Shown here one piece after another: positions 5,809-12,137 of a DNA stretch of 12,137 nucleotides. The position numbers and the translations under genes are program-made. How positions within the stretch are numbered: position 1 is the first letter of the stretch; each line of letters starts with the position of its first letter. The notes under the pieces are model-generated. The model was not told where the DNA came from, made no database searches, and saw only the letters and a program-made list of their open reading frames with translations. The stretch is from positions 1-12,137 of the forward strand of contig JACQXL010000024.1 in assembly GCA_016208805.1 (NCBI GenBank). Reading direction: 5' to 3'. The stretch is from Planctomycetota bacterium (GTDB lineage: Bacteria > Planctomycetota > MHYJ01 > JACQXL01).

Positions 5809-5833
5809 GGAAGCATATCTTTTCCGCAAAGAG

Positions 5834-5862
5834 TTGACAATATTTAGCCGATATTGTTTAAT
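5834..5862 (+). promoter_or_regulatory. Promoter of the O-antigen ligase-type gene, with a central inverted repeat
   Basis: TTGACA (5834-5839), a 17-nt spacer and TTTAAT (5857-5862). A start near 5869 would leave only about 3 nt before the ATG at 5872, so a leaderless or nearly leaderless mRNA is predicted; no good Shine-Dalgarno is present. CAATAT (5838-5843) and ATATTG (5851-5856) form a perfect 6-bp inverted repeat filling the spacer, a possible operator. Confidence 0.55.
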
Positions 5863-5871
5863 TGATAGGTT

Positions 5872-8565
5872 ATGCAAACCAGATTAAGTGCATTCTGCGA
5901 CAAGTTATTAGAAGCCGGCTGGCTGGCGGCGTTGGTGCTGGCGCCGTACTATATGAACATCTACACGCACCGGATGTTTGAGCCGGACAAGGCCTGCCTG
6001 ATTCGCTCAATTGCCTGGGTAATACTGGTAGCCTACCTGATAAAGCGGCTGGAAAGAACCATCCAGTCAAAGGGATTAACTACTAAATTTAAGAATACAG
6101 ACAAAGTCACCAATATTAAAAATCTCGTTAAAGGTGTTGATTATTTTATTGATTCGCCACTGACAAAGAATGATAACGCTTGTGTGAATACGGAGGTCAT
6201 ATCCCAAGTCAGAAACAATGATCGTTTATCCATATTTACTAAACCATCTTCTTTAAGCACGTTGAAACTTTCCATCTTTTTCCCGGTCCTGTTTTATGTC
6301 TTTTCGTATGCGCTTTCCACGGCCACCTCATCCACTCCTTATGCCAGTTTCTGGGGCGGTTACGACCGCCTCCAGGGGTTATACACCTTTTTCGGATATT
6401 TCGTCATATTCTTCATCGCCGTAACGCATATCAAGACCAAGAAACAGTTGGACCGCATCATCAGCACGATGATATTGACCTCCGTGCCGCTGGTGGCGTA
6501 TGGGTTGATTCAACGCAGCGGCATAGACCCTGTGCCGTGGCAAGCGATGGACCCACGTGACCGTATTTCCGCCACGATGGGCAACCCGATTTTCTTTGCC
6601 GCATATTTAATACTGGTTGTCCCGCTGGCGCTGACCAGACTGGTAAAAAGTATTTATAAAGAAGACTGGCTGATGATAACCGTTTACAGCATATTGATTC
6701 TGGCGCTGATAACCGATACGGTGCTGGCCCAGAGCCGCGGCCCGCTCCTGGGGCTGATGAGCGGGACTTTTGTGTATATGCTGGTATTTAGTTGGCGGGA
6801 ACGGATAAAGTGGCTGTTCAAGACGCTCCTGATAACCAGTATTACCGGCGGGATATTCCTGACGCTATTCAACCTGCCGCATCTTGTTCCGCTGGAGAAA
6901 CTGCCGGCAGGTAGCACGATTAAACCGGCCTGGAACAAGACATTCGGAAAACTGTTAAAAGTCCCCTACCTTAAAAGATTGGGGGTGCTGGCTGAGACCA
7001 AGCCGGGCAGCACCGGCCGGACCAGGATGATTCTCTGGAAAGGCGCCCTGAAACTGATTACGGAAACGCCGTTCAGGTTTATGGTCGGACACGGGCCGGA
7101 ATCGCTGGCCACCGTCTTTTACAGGTATCATACCAAGGAGTTGATAGACCTGGAAGGGTCCACCACTCACGCCGACCGGTGCCATAATGCGATTTTAGAT
7201 TCATGGGTCAACCAGGGGCTTATCGGATTGATTGCCTATCTTTTCCTGATGGGCGGCATTATGTATTTAGGCATCAGGGCGATATTTAAATCAGCCGGGC
7301 CGGTTGACAAGCCATCGGGCCTCAGCCCACCGCCTGTTGATGCAAAAGAGCCGGCATCAATCCGCCCCGATGTTCATCGGGACTCCCCCGAAATAATCGG
7401 GACTTCGCTGCGGCTCCGCGCTTCGCTCCGAGATTACAATCTTATCTTAATCGCTTTATTGGCCGGCATAGTTTCTCATTTTATAGAAACCGTCTTCGGG
7501 ATTGCGATTGTCTCTACCAACACTTATTTCTGGGTATATTGCGCGGCGCTGTATGCAGGCGGAGTCCTGAAGAATTCGGCGGTATATAGCCGGCCTAAAC
7601 CGACTCCGAATCTGCCGGGTAAAACGACACCGACAACTGCCCTGCCTTCTATCTGGTATTATATCTTCTGGCTGTATGCCGGCACAACGCTCCTGCTCAA
7701 TGTTGTGCTGGTAACCTATTACTGGCCGGACGAGAGAACCAACGTTGATTATTATATCATCGGTTCTTATGTGTGGTTATTGGCCGGAATACTCTGCGGG
7801 GCGTTAGCCCTGCCGTCAAACGGCAACAGCCGCGAGCGCAAGACTGACTGGCGTTTCGGCAACAGTTTGATATATTTAACGCTTATTTTGGGCGCCGTAA
7901 TAATTATCTATATAACCAATCTCAATCCGATACGGGCGGACGGCGCTTATAAATTCTGTTTCAGTTATGATATGGGCGCCGAACGGTTCATCAGAAACAA
8001 TCCCCGGCCGAGCAAGGAGGACGCCTCAAATGCGTTTAATACGAGGTTGGCCAGTATCCCGTTTTATCTGACCACACTGCGGCTGGCGCCCAAGGAAAAG
8101 ACATATCTCAACGGCGCGGCCCGGAATTTCCTGGAGATGGCCAAGTTAGACCAGATGAGGTCGGGCGGAAACCGGCCGCCCGATGAAAGGCCGAAACTAA
8201 ACGGGATGCCGACCATCAAGGAAATTACCCGGATAGAAATACCCGTTTCTGAAGGGATTCCCCAACCGCATAAGTCGCTTTTTGCCAAATTCACGCATAT
8301 TGATTTCTTTTATTGCAGTCTGAGTTGCATTTCTGATGCCTATCGGCTGGAGCCGAATAATTTTGAGCGGATTATGGGAATGATACGGATATACCGCTAC
8401 TGGGGCCAACTGACCGGCGACATTACCAAATACCAGGAGGCATTAGAGTTATGCCGCCTGGCGATGGCAGCCAGCCCTGTAAATCCCAGCGTGACCAGAG
8501 AAATAAACGATATCAATCTGGCGATGGACCGATTGCCGCCACAACCACCGGCACCGCCGAAATAG
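5872..8565 (+). CDS. O-antigen ligase/polymerase (Wzy_C/WaaL-type) multi-pass membrane protein
   Basis: Inner-membrane protein of 897 residues, likely joining or polymerising lipid-linked glycan. Membrane segments are visible at about 15-31, 41-58, 134-152, 171-185, 197-213, 238-257, 266-286, 292-305, 317-335, 448-470, 523-545 and 550-567, then 594-615, 628-648 and 664-682. Family signatures are AQSRGPLLGL (286-295) and the periplasmic-loop GHGPESLATVF...HNAILDSWVNQGLIG (406-452), with His438 and Arg289 as likely key residues. Residues about 700-890 form a soluble helical domain ending in a TPR-like stretch (YQEALELCRLAMAASPVNP) and a Pro-rich tail. Oddities: residues 64-125 are encoded by about 33% GC DNA and form a hydrophilic Lys/Asn-rich loop, and residues 498-521 are encoded by a palindromic repeat. 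It could be a ligase, a polymerase or a protein glycosyltransferase; sequence alone does not decide. Confidence 0.88.
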   Translation: MQTRLSAFCDKLLEAGWLAALVLAPYYMNIYTHRMFEPDKACLIRSIAWVILVAYLIKRLERTIQSKGLTTKFKNTDKVTNIKNLVKGVDYFIDSPLTKNDNACVNTEVISQVRNNDRLSIFTKPSSLSTLKLSIFFPVLFYVFSYALSTATSSTPYASFWGGYDRLQGLYTFFGYFVIFFIAVTHIKTKKQLDRIISTMILTSVPLVAYGLIQRSGIDPVPWQAMDPRDRISATMGNPIFFAAYLILVVPLALTRLVKSIYKEDWLMITVYSILILALITDTVLAQSRGPLLGLMSGTFVYMLVFSWRERIKWLFKTLLITSITGGIFLTLFNLPHLVPLEKLPAGSTIKPAWNKTFGKLLKVPYLKRLGVLAETKPGSTGRTRMILWKGALKLITETPFRFMVGHGPESLATVFYRYHTKELIDLEGSTTHADRCHNAILDSWVNQGLIGLIAYLFLMGGIMYLGIRAIFKSAGPVDKPSGLSPPPVDAKEPASIRPDVHRDSPEIIGTSLRLRASLRDYNLILIALLAGIVSHFIETVFGIAIVSTNTYFWVYCAALYAGGVLKNSAVYSRPKPTPNLPGKTTPTTALPSIWYYIFWLYAGTTLLLNVVLVTYYWPDERTNVDYYIIGSYVWLLAGILCGALALPSNGNSRERKTDWRFGNSLIYLTLILGAVIIIYITNLNPIRADGAYKFCFSYDMGAERFIRNNPRPSKEDASNAFNTRLASIPFYLTTLRLAPKEKTYLNGAARNFLEMAKLDQMRSGGNRPPDERPKLNGMPTIKEITRIEIPVSEGIPQPHKSLFAKFTHIDFFYCSLSCISDAYRLEPNNFERIMGMIRIYRYWGQLTGDITKYQEALELCRLAMAASPVNPSVTREINDINLAMDRLPPQPPAPPK
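6061..6260 (+). other. AT-rich segment inside the ligase gene
   Basis: G+C is about 33% over 6061-6240 (59 of 180 by hand count) against about 63% in 6481-6540 of the same gene. It encodes a soluble loop (SKGLTTKFKNTDKVTNIKNL...) between membrane segments 2 and 3, rich in Lys, Asn, Thr and Asp. It may be an insertion or a fast-evolving linker. Confidence 0.6.
7362..7438 (+). repeat. In-frame palindromic repeat in the ligase gene (copy A)
   Basis: Consecutive hairpins: CCCGATG-TT-CATCGGG (7366-7381) and CCCGA-loop-TCGGG (7387-7401), then a GC-rich segment. Positions 7398-7419 match 11848-11869 upstream of feoB at 20 of 22 bases, and the 11 bases CCGCCCCGATG (7362-7372) recur exactly at 11830-11840. 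It codes for PDVHRDSPEIIGTSLRLRAS in a cytosolic or periplasmic loop between two membrane segments, keeping the frame open. Confidence 0.65.
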
Positions 8566-8568
8566 GAT

Positions 8569-9243
8569 ATGAAAATAAAATGGCTGGGACATTCGGCTTT
8601 TGCCATCACATCTAAAGACAATAAAATTATTATCACCGACCCTTTTGATGCCGGCTACTACGGCGGCGAAATGAGATACCAGAAGATTACTGTCACGGCT
8701 GATATCGTCACAACCAGCCATAGCCATCCCGACCACTGCGGAATAAAACTTCTGCCCGGCAAGCCGCAGGTTATTAACCAAAGCGGTGAATTCAATATCG
8801 GCAGTATTAAGATAACCGGCATCCCGTCCTGGCACGATACCAAACAAGGCAAGGAACGAGGCAATAATATTATCTTTGTTTATGAGATAGACGCAATCAA
8901 GTTGGCACATCTGGGCGACCTGGGGCATATCCCGACCAAAGAGCAACTGGATAAAATAGGCCGGGTTGATATTTTATTCATACCGGTGGGCGGACACTTT
9001 ACGATTGATGCGGCGCAGGCAACTGATGTAGCGTCAAAGATGGCACCGAAAATAGTTATCCCGATGCATTATAAAACCGATGCCCTGGATTTCCCGATAA
9101 CCGGCGTGGATGCTTTTCTGGCCGGCAAGCAGAATATCAATAAATTAACCTCGCCTGAAGCGGCGGTTACCGAAGAAACTCTTCCGACCCGGATGGAAAT
9201 ATGGGTTTTACCATATCCCGGTCAGGATATTTTACGGACATAA
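8569..9243 (+). CDS. UPF0173-family metal-dependent hydrolase (metallo-beta-lactamase fold)
   Basis: A cytosolic protein of 224 residues of the UlaG-like/YtkL branch of the metallo-beta-lactamase superfamily. Metal ligands are visible as HSHPDH (His51, His53, Asp55, His56), His89 in PSWHD, His114/Asp117 in AHLGDLGH, and His167 in IPMHYKT. The N-terminal MKIKWLGHSAF and ITDPF are typical. The physiological substrate of the family is not established. The ATG lies 3 nt after the stop of the ligase gene (AATAGGATATG), so translation is probably coupled and the two genes share a transcript. Its last 22 bases overlap the 3' end of the convergent DtxR-like gene. Confidence 0.93.
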   Translation: MKIKWLGHSAFAITSKDNKIIITDPFDAGYYGGEMRYQKITVTADIVTTSHSHPDHCGIKLLPGKPQVINQSGEFNIGSIKITGIPSWHDTKQGKERGNNIIFVYEIDAIKLAHLGDLGHIPTKEQLDKIGRVDILFIPVGGHFTIDAAQATDVASKMAPKIVIPMHYKTDALDFPITGVDAFLAGKQNINKLTSPEAAVTEETLPTRMEIWVLPYPGQDILRT

Positions 9244-9872
9244 ATATCCTGGATAACCTCATTATCCATCGCAATATCGGTCTGCCCAACCCGCACCACA
9301 TAAGACGGGAAAGTCTGGTGCATCTTAACCGTCACGGCCGGCAGGATGCCGAGCGAAGTCAGGTGGTCAAGCCGGTGATGGTGTTTTGTAACGACATATA
9401 CAATTTTGCCGGACTCGCCGCTTTTGAGGCTTGGCAGCGGGACAATGATACTTTTTATATTCTTCTCGGCCCGTTTACAGCATTCGCCCGGCGGAATCGG
9501 ATAGCCGTGCGGGCATTCAGTCGGGTGGCCTAAAAGGGTGCAGATGGCCTCAAGCACCTCTTCGCTCAGGAAATGCTCAAACGAGCAGGCATTGCGTTCC
9601 AAGTATTTCTCGCCCAGTTCCATCACATCGGTGAAAAGCCGCTCGCTCAACCGATGCGACCTGACCAATGTGGTGGCGCGGGCTCGCCCCTTTTGCGACA
9701 GGGTCACCTTGCCGTTTATCCTGGTCAGATAATCGTCCTGGACCAATTCTTCAATTTGCGCCTGCGTTGCTTCCGGACCGACGCATTTCAGCAGGTCCAG
9801 AGCATCTGCCCGCAACTGCTCCTGCTTCATCCAGATGGCCTCAAGGATTTCGTCGCGAATATTCAATTCCAT
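9222..9872 (-). CDS. DtxR/MntR-family metal-dependent repressor fused to a FeoA domain
   Basis: 216 residues. An N-terminal winged helix (1-65; ATQAQIEELVQDDYLTRINGKVTLSQKGR) precedes the metal-binding dimerisation domain (about 66-135) and a C-terminal FeoA/SH3-like domain (about 140-216; LPSLKSGESGKIVYV, LTSLGILPAVTV). Predicted metal ligands relative to DtxR are His73 and Glu77 (SHRLSE) and Cys96, Glu99 and His100 (ACSFEH). The residue aligning with DtxR His98 is Glu92, so the ancillary site is altered. A Cys/His-rich stretch (HPTECPHGYPIPPGECC, 116-132) adds three cysteines. It likely senses Fe(II) or Mn(II) and represses the feo genes. It lies 18 bp after feoB on the same strand with a GGAGGA site, forming an operon. 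No separate feoA gene is in the window, so this FeoA domain may serve FeoB. Confidence 0.9.
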   Translation of the reverse strand: MELNIRDEILEAIWMKQEQLRADALDLLKCVGPEATQAQIEELVQDDYLTRINGKVTLSQKGRARATTLVRSHRLSERLFTDVMELGEKYLERNACSFEHFLSEEVLEAICTLLGHPTECPHGYPIPPGECCKRAEKNIKSIIVPLPSLKSGESGKIVYVVTKHHHRLDHLTSLGILPAVTVKMHQTFPSYVVRVGQTDIAMDNEVIQDIYVRKIS

Positions 9873-9875
9873 AAT

Positions 9876-9892
9876 ACTGTCCTCCGTATACT
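9876..9892 (-). promoter_or_regulatory. Extended Shine-Dalgarno leader of the dtxR-like gene
   Basis: The minus strand reads AGTATACGGAGGACAGT, with GGAGG 8 nt before the ATG. It overlaps the feoB stop codon (9893-9891), which favours translational coupling. 16 of 17 bases match the hicB leader. Confidence 0.6.
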
Positions 9893-11810
9893 AAAACGAT
9901 ATTTTCAATAATTGCAGTGCGTGATTAACCAATCCGCCCACCAGAATCGCAAACGGAAAAATAAGAGATATCATTATCAACGCACTTTTTAAGCCGCGCT
10001 CGCGAACCATCATCAGGAAATTGGCAATGCAAGGCACAAAAAGGGTGATGGTCACGATGCTAACCAGCACTTGATTGGGATTGAGCAGGCCGTTTTTGAG
10101 GAGGTCGTATAATCCGGCCGCGCCGTAATCGCGCCGGAAAAACCCGACCAGAAAGGTCTGGGTGGCCTTGGCCGGTAATCCCAGCCAGTCCTGCACCAGC
10201 GGGCTGGTAATATATTCTATTATTCTTAACAGGTGCACCCGGTCAAGGACGAATAATATGGCCGTGCCAATAATAAAAAGCGGTATCACTTCTATCAGAT
10301 ACCACTTAATCCGGGCGAATGTCTTTATCAGGATATTGCCTATCTGGGGGATGCGGATGGGTGGTATTTCCAGTATAAAATCGCTGCGCCGGCCCGGGAT
10401 AATCCGGTCGGCTAATGCGCCGACCGCCAATAAAACTACTATTTCTATGGCCAGCCAGCATATTGTGGCGCTGAACGAGATGGCGCTGAGCATCCCTAAA
10501 ATGACGCCCAACTGGGCCGAGCAGGGAATCGCCAGCGCCAACAGGAATATGGTAATAATCCGTTCTTTGGGTGTGGCCAGAATCCGGGTGGTCATTGTCG
10601 CCATCGTATCGCAACCTAAACCCAGGACCAACGGCAGGACGGCCTTGCCGTTGAGGCCCATCACCTTGAATATCCTGTTTACCATAATGGCCAGCCGGGG
10701 CAGGTAACCGGAATCTTCAAGGATACTGAATGCAATAAAGAAGGTTCCGACTATCGGCAGGACTATGGCAAAGCCATAACTGAGCGCCATTGTGATGAGT
10801 CCGTATTCGCCAACAAAGAAATCGCGAAAGATTGTCCAAGGTATCAGGAAGTTAACGGCTGAAACGGCCCATTTATTGATGTATTGTTCGAATACGGTAT
10901 TTTCCATGAAGCCAACCAGCGTGCCGGCGCCGAACACGCCTACAAATTCATAGAGTAAAAAGAGCACCGCCAATACGACCGGCACACCCCAGACCGGATG
11001 AGTCGTAATTTTCCCCAGAAACGGTAGAATTATTTTCCTCTTGGGCGGCTCAAACTTAATAATCTCTTTAAGTATTTCGTCCACTTTCTCAAACCGCCGT
11101 TCATTGATAAGATAACTTAACGGTTTCTGATAAAAGGCCGCCAAACTATTACGGATTGACGATATCTCTTGGACTTGCGCAGGCGAGAGTTTTTTGGCCA
11201 GACTGTCATCACCGGCCAACCACATTAAGGCAAATGAACGTTTGGAAATAGTCGTATCAGGCAAAAGACGACAGATATCCTGCACGGCAAACTCTATTTT
11301 CGGTTCATAGGCAAAAGTCATCGGGGAAACGGCCGGGTCGGCTAATGCCTTGATTAACGAAGCAATGCCCTTCTTTTCTGTCGCAACGGTCGGAATAACC
11401 TTGACGCCGAGTATCTCTGCTAATTTCTCACTATTGATAATCATCCCCCGCTCTTTAATTTCATCATACATATTAAGAGCGATGACGAACGGCAGGCGCA
11501 TCTCAACTAATTGGACAGCAAGAAACAGTGCCCGGCGAATCATTTTGGCATCCGCCACCAGAATAATGTTATTGATGTCACCGGCTAAAAGAATATCACG
11601 CGTGACGCTTTCGTCCTCAGACATCGGGATAAGATTATTTACACCAGCCGTATCAACAATTCGATATTGTCCTTTTGCGAGTTTGCTGATGCCTTCCGTG
11701 ATTTCAACGGTCGTACCGGGATAATTGGAGACGGTAACGTATTTACCGGTCAGGTGACCGAATATTACGCTTTTGCCGACATTGGGATTGCCCACAAGAA
11801 TAATCTTCAT
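9891..11810 (-). CDS. feoB: Ferrous iron transport protein B
   Basis: Inner-membrane Fe(II) transporter of 639 residues with an N-terminal G domain: G1 GNPNVGKS (7-14), G2 PGTTVE (31-36), G3 DTAG (53-56), G4 NMYD (113-116) and a G5-like TVATEKKG (141-148). A helical guanine-dissociation-inhibitor-like region follows to about 255. The membrane part has at least eight segments with two Gate motifs. Conserved cysteines are Cys400 (GLGCDTMATMTTR), Cys430 (AIPCSAQLG) and Cys594 (FVPCIANF), all in membrane segments. The length fits the shorter FeoB class, so it is not truncated. No clear Shine-Dalgarno precedes the ATG at 11810. The DtxR-FeoA gene follows at 18 bp, and the region upstream is filled by hairpins (11830-11893). 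Expression under metal control is likely, but I see no recognisable DtxR or Fur box. Confidence 0.97.
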   Translation of the reverse strand: MKIILVGNPNVGKSVIFGHLTGKYVTVSNYPGTTVEITEGISKLAKGQYRIVDTAGVNNLIPMSEDESVTRDILLAGDINNIILVADAKMIRRALFLAVQLVEMRLPFVIALNMYDEIKERGMIINSEKLAEILGVKVIPTVATEKKGIASLIKALADPAVSPMTFAYEPKIEFAVQDICRLLPDTTISKRSFALMWLAGDDSLAKKLSPAQVQEISSIRNSLAAFYQKPLSYLINERRFEKVDEILKEIIKFEPPKRKIILPFLGKITTHPVWGVPVVLAVLFLLYEFVGVFGAGTLVGFMENTVFEQYINKWAVSAVNFLIPWTIFRDFFVGEYGLITMALSYGFAIVLPIVGTFFIAFSILEDSGYLPRLAIMVNRIFKVMGLNGKAVLPLVLGLGCDTMATMTTRILATPKERIITIFLLALAIPCSAQLGVILGMLSAISFSATICWLAIEIVVLLAVGALADRIIPGRRSDFILEIPPIRIPQIGNILIKTFARIKWYLIEVIPLFIIGTAILFVLDRVHLLRIIEYITSPLVQDWLGLPAKATQTFLVGFFRRDYGAAGLYDLLKNGLLNPNQVLVSIVTITLFVPCIANFLMMVRERGLKSALIMISLIFPFAILVGGLVNHALQLLKISF

Positions 11811-11829
11811 AGGTGTTGAGATTACAAGA

Positions 11830-11893
11830 CCGCCCCGATGCTCCGTTCGGGACTCCGCTGCGGCTTCGCAGTCAGTCCCGTACTTATGCGGGA
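11830..11893. repeat. Palindromic repeat upstream of feoB (copy B)
   Basis: Three consecutive hairpins: CCCGA-loop-TCGGG (11834-11851), CTGCG-GCTT-CGCAG (11858-11871) and TCCCGTA-loop-TGCGGGA (11876-11893). The first two modules match copy A inside the ligase gene (CCGCCCCGATG exact; 20 of 22 for the next block). It fills most of the 116-base gap between the ComEC-like gene and feoB, so it would be transcribed in the feoB leader or act as a weak terminator; U-tracts are lacking. Confidence 0.65.
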
Positions 11894-11926
11894 TATTACA
11901 TATTGATGTCAGGAAAGTAAAGAGAT

Positions 11927-12136
11927 TTAGTCAACCTCGGGTAGATCTACAGATTCAGTCAGGAATGATTTGGCTGATATGCCCTGCCGGGTAAACCTGA
12001 TGGTGACCGCCCCGTTATCATAAGATGTCAGAATACCTGCGCCGCATTCGCCGTGTAATTCTATCCAGCCGTCCACAATATCCTTCCGGCTGGCATTAAT
12101 CAATACATATGCCGGTTTGGCTTTCTCAAGCAGTTC
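11927..12136 (-). CDS. C-terminal fragment, possibly ComEC/Rec2-type competence protein
   Basis: 69 residues, open to the right edge, ending at a TAA at 11927. The fragment reads ELLEKAKPAYVLINASRKDI, then WIELHGECGAGILTSYDNGAVTIRF. The pattern 'LLE..KP.Y.LI.......G......C.A.IL.S...GAVTI' resembles the end of the metallo-beta-lactamase-like domain of ComEC, which takes up DNA across the inner membrane. With only 69 residues and no catalytic motif in view this is tentative; other metallo-hydrolases are possible. It is on the same strand as feoB, 116 bases upstream, with copy B between them. Confidence 0.45.
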   Translation of the reverse strand, partial: ELLEKAKPAYVLINASRKDIVDGWIELHGECGAGILTSYDNGAVTIRFTRQGISAKSFLTESVDLPEVD

Positions 12137-12137
12137 T

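Noticed and set aside
5728..5877. 50-residue N-terminal extension of rdgB to an ATG at 5877
   Set aside because: It translates the ACCGCAGAG palindrome and overlaps the promoter of the divergent gene; the family starts at MLTILIATRN.
9891..11810. Truncated feoB, because E. coli FeoB is about 770 residues
   Set aside because: All G motifs, both Gate regions and the conserved cysteines are present; about 640 residues is normal for this FeoB class.
11811..11926. A metal-responsive operator or riboswitch upstream of feoB
   Set aside because: The gap is mostly hairpin repeat copy B, and no DtxR, Fur or known riboswitch consensus is recognisable.

Overview
The window reads as a chromosomal stretch from an uncultured Gram-negative-type bacterium. 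The mix points to a metagenome-assembled genome from Planctomycetota or a neighbouring candidate phylum: a large secreted beta-helix/fibronectin-like protein, a FeoB of the GLGCDTMATMTTR type, a FeoA domain fused to a DtxR regulator, an O-antigen-ligase-type membrane protein, and many small palindromic repeats. This assignment is an inference from protein style, not a search result. I see no phage, integrase, transposase, CRISPR array, rRNA or tRNA.

Layout. Positions 1-2803 (minus) hold a secreted right-handed beta-helix protein with about 20 NosD-like repeats, followed by at least two fibronectin-like repeats that run off the left edge. The reading frame breaks near 1510, and a 32-base deletion relative to a sister repeat accounts for it exactly. 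Its promoter and a duplicated 28-bp ribosome-binding segment lie at 2802-2905. Next come a solitary HicB-type antitoxin (3056-3280, minus) with only a 37-codon ORF in the hicA position, and guaB (3421-4878, minus). A nested palindromic repeat, a terminator and a strong promoter lie between guaB and rdgB (5035-5727, minus). rdgB carries family-atypical in-frame insertions, two of them made of related repeat sequence. Divergent from rdgB is an O-antigen ligase/polymerase-type membrane protein (5872-8565, plus), followed 3 nt later by a UPF0173 metallo-hydrolase (8569-9243, plus). Convergent with that pair is a ferrous-iron unit on the minus strand: feoB (9891-11810) then a DtxR-FeoA fusion (9222-9872). 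The right edge holds the C-terminal end of a protein resembling the last part of ComEC (11927-12136, minus).

How the genes work together. FeoB and the DtxR-FeoA fusion form a ferrous-iron uptake and metal-sensing pair, with the FeoA domain carried by the regulator rather than a separate gene. guaB (GMP synthesis) and rdgB (removal of ITP/XTP, which can arise from the IMP/XMP pool) are adjacent purine genes, but a terminator and promoter separate them. The membrane polymerase/ligase and the beta-helix protein are both envelope or surface functions.

The most unusual theme is small palindromic or GGGATACGAGAT-like repeats that occur not only between genes but also in frame inside coding sequences (rdgB twice; the ligase gene once, with a matching intergenic copy upstream of feoB). 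This resembles the behaviour of Rickettsia palindromic elements and is the best candidate here for something undescribed. Two genes (guaB and the ligase) also have promoters placed so close to their ATG that leaderless transcripts are predicted. Every gap between genes is shorter than 300 bases; what each holds is listed in the features.
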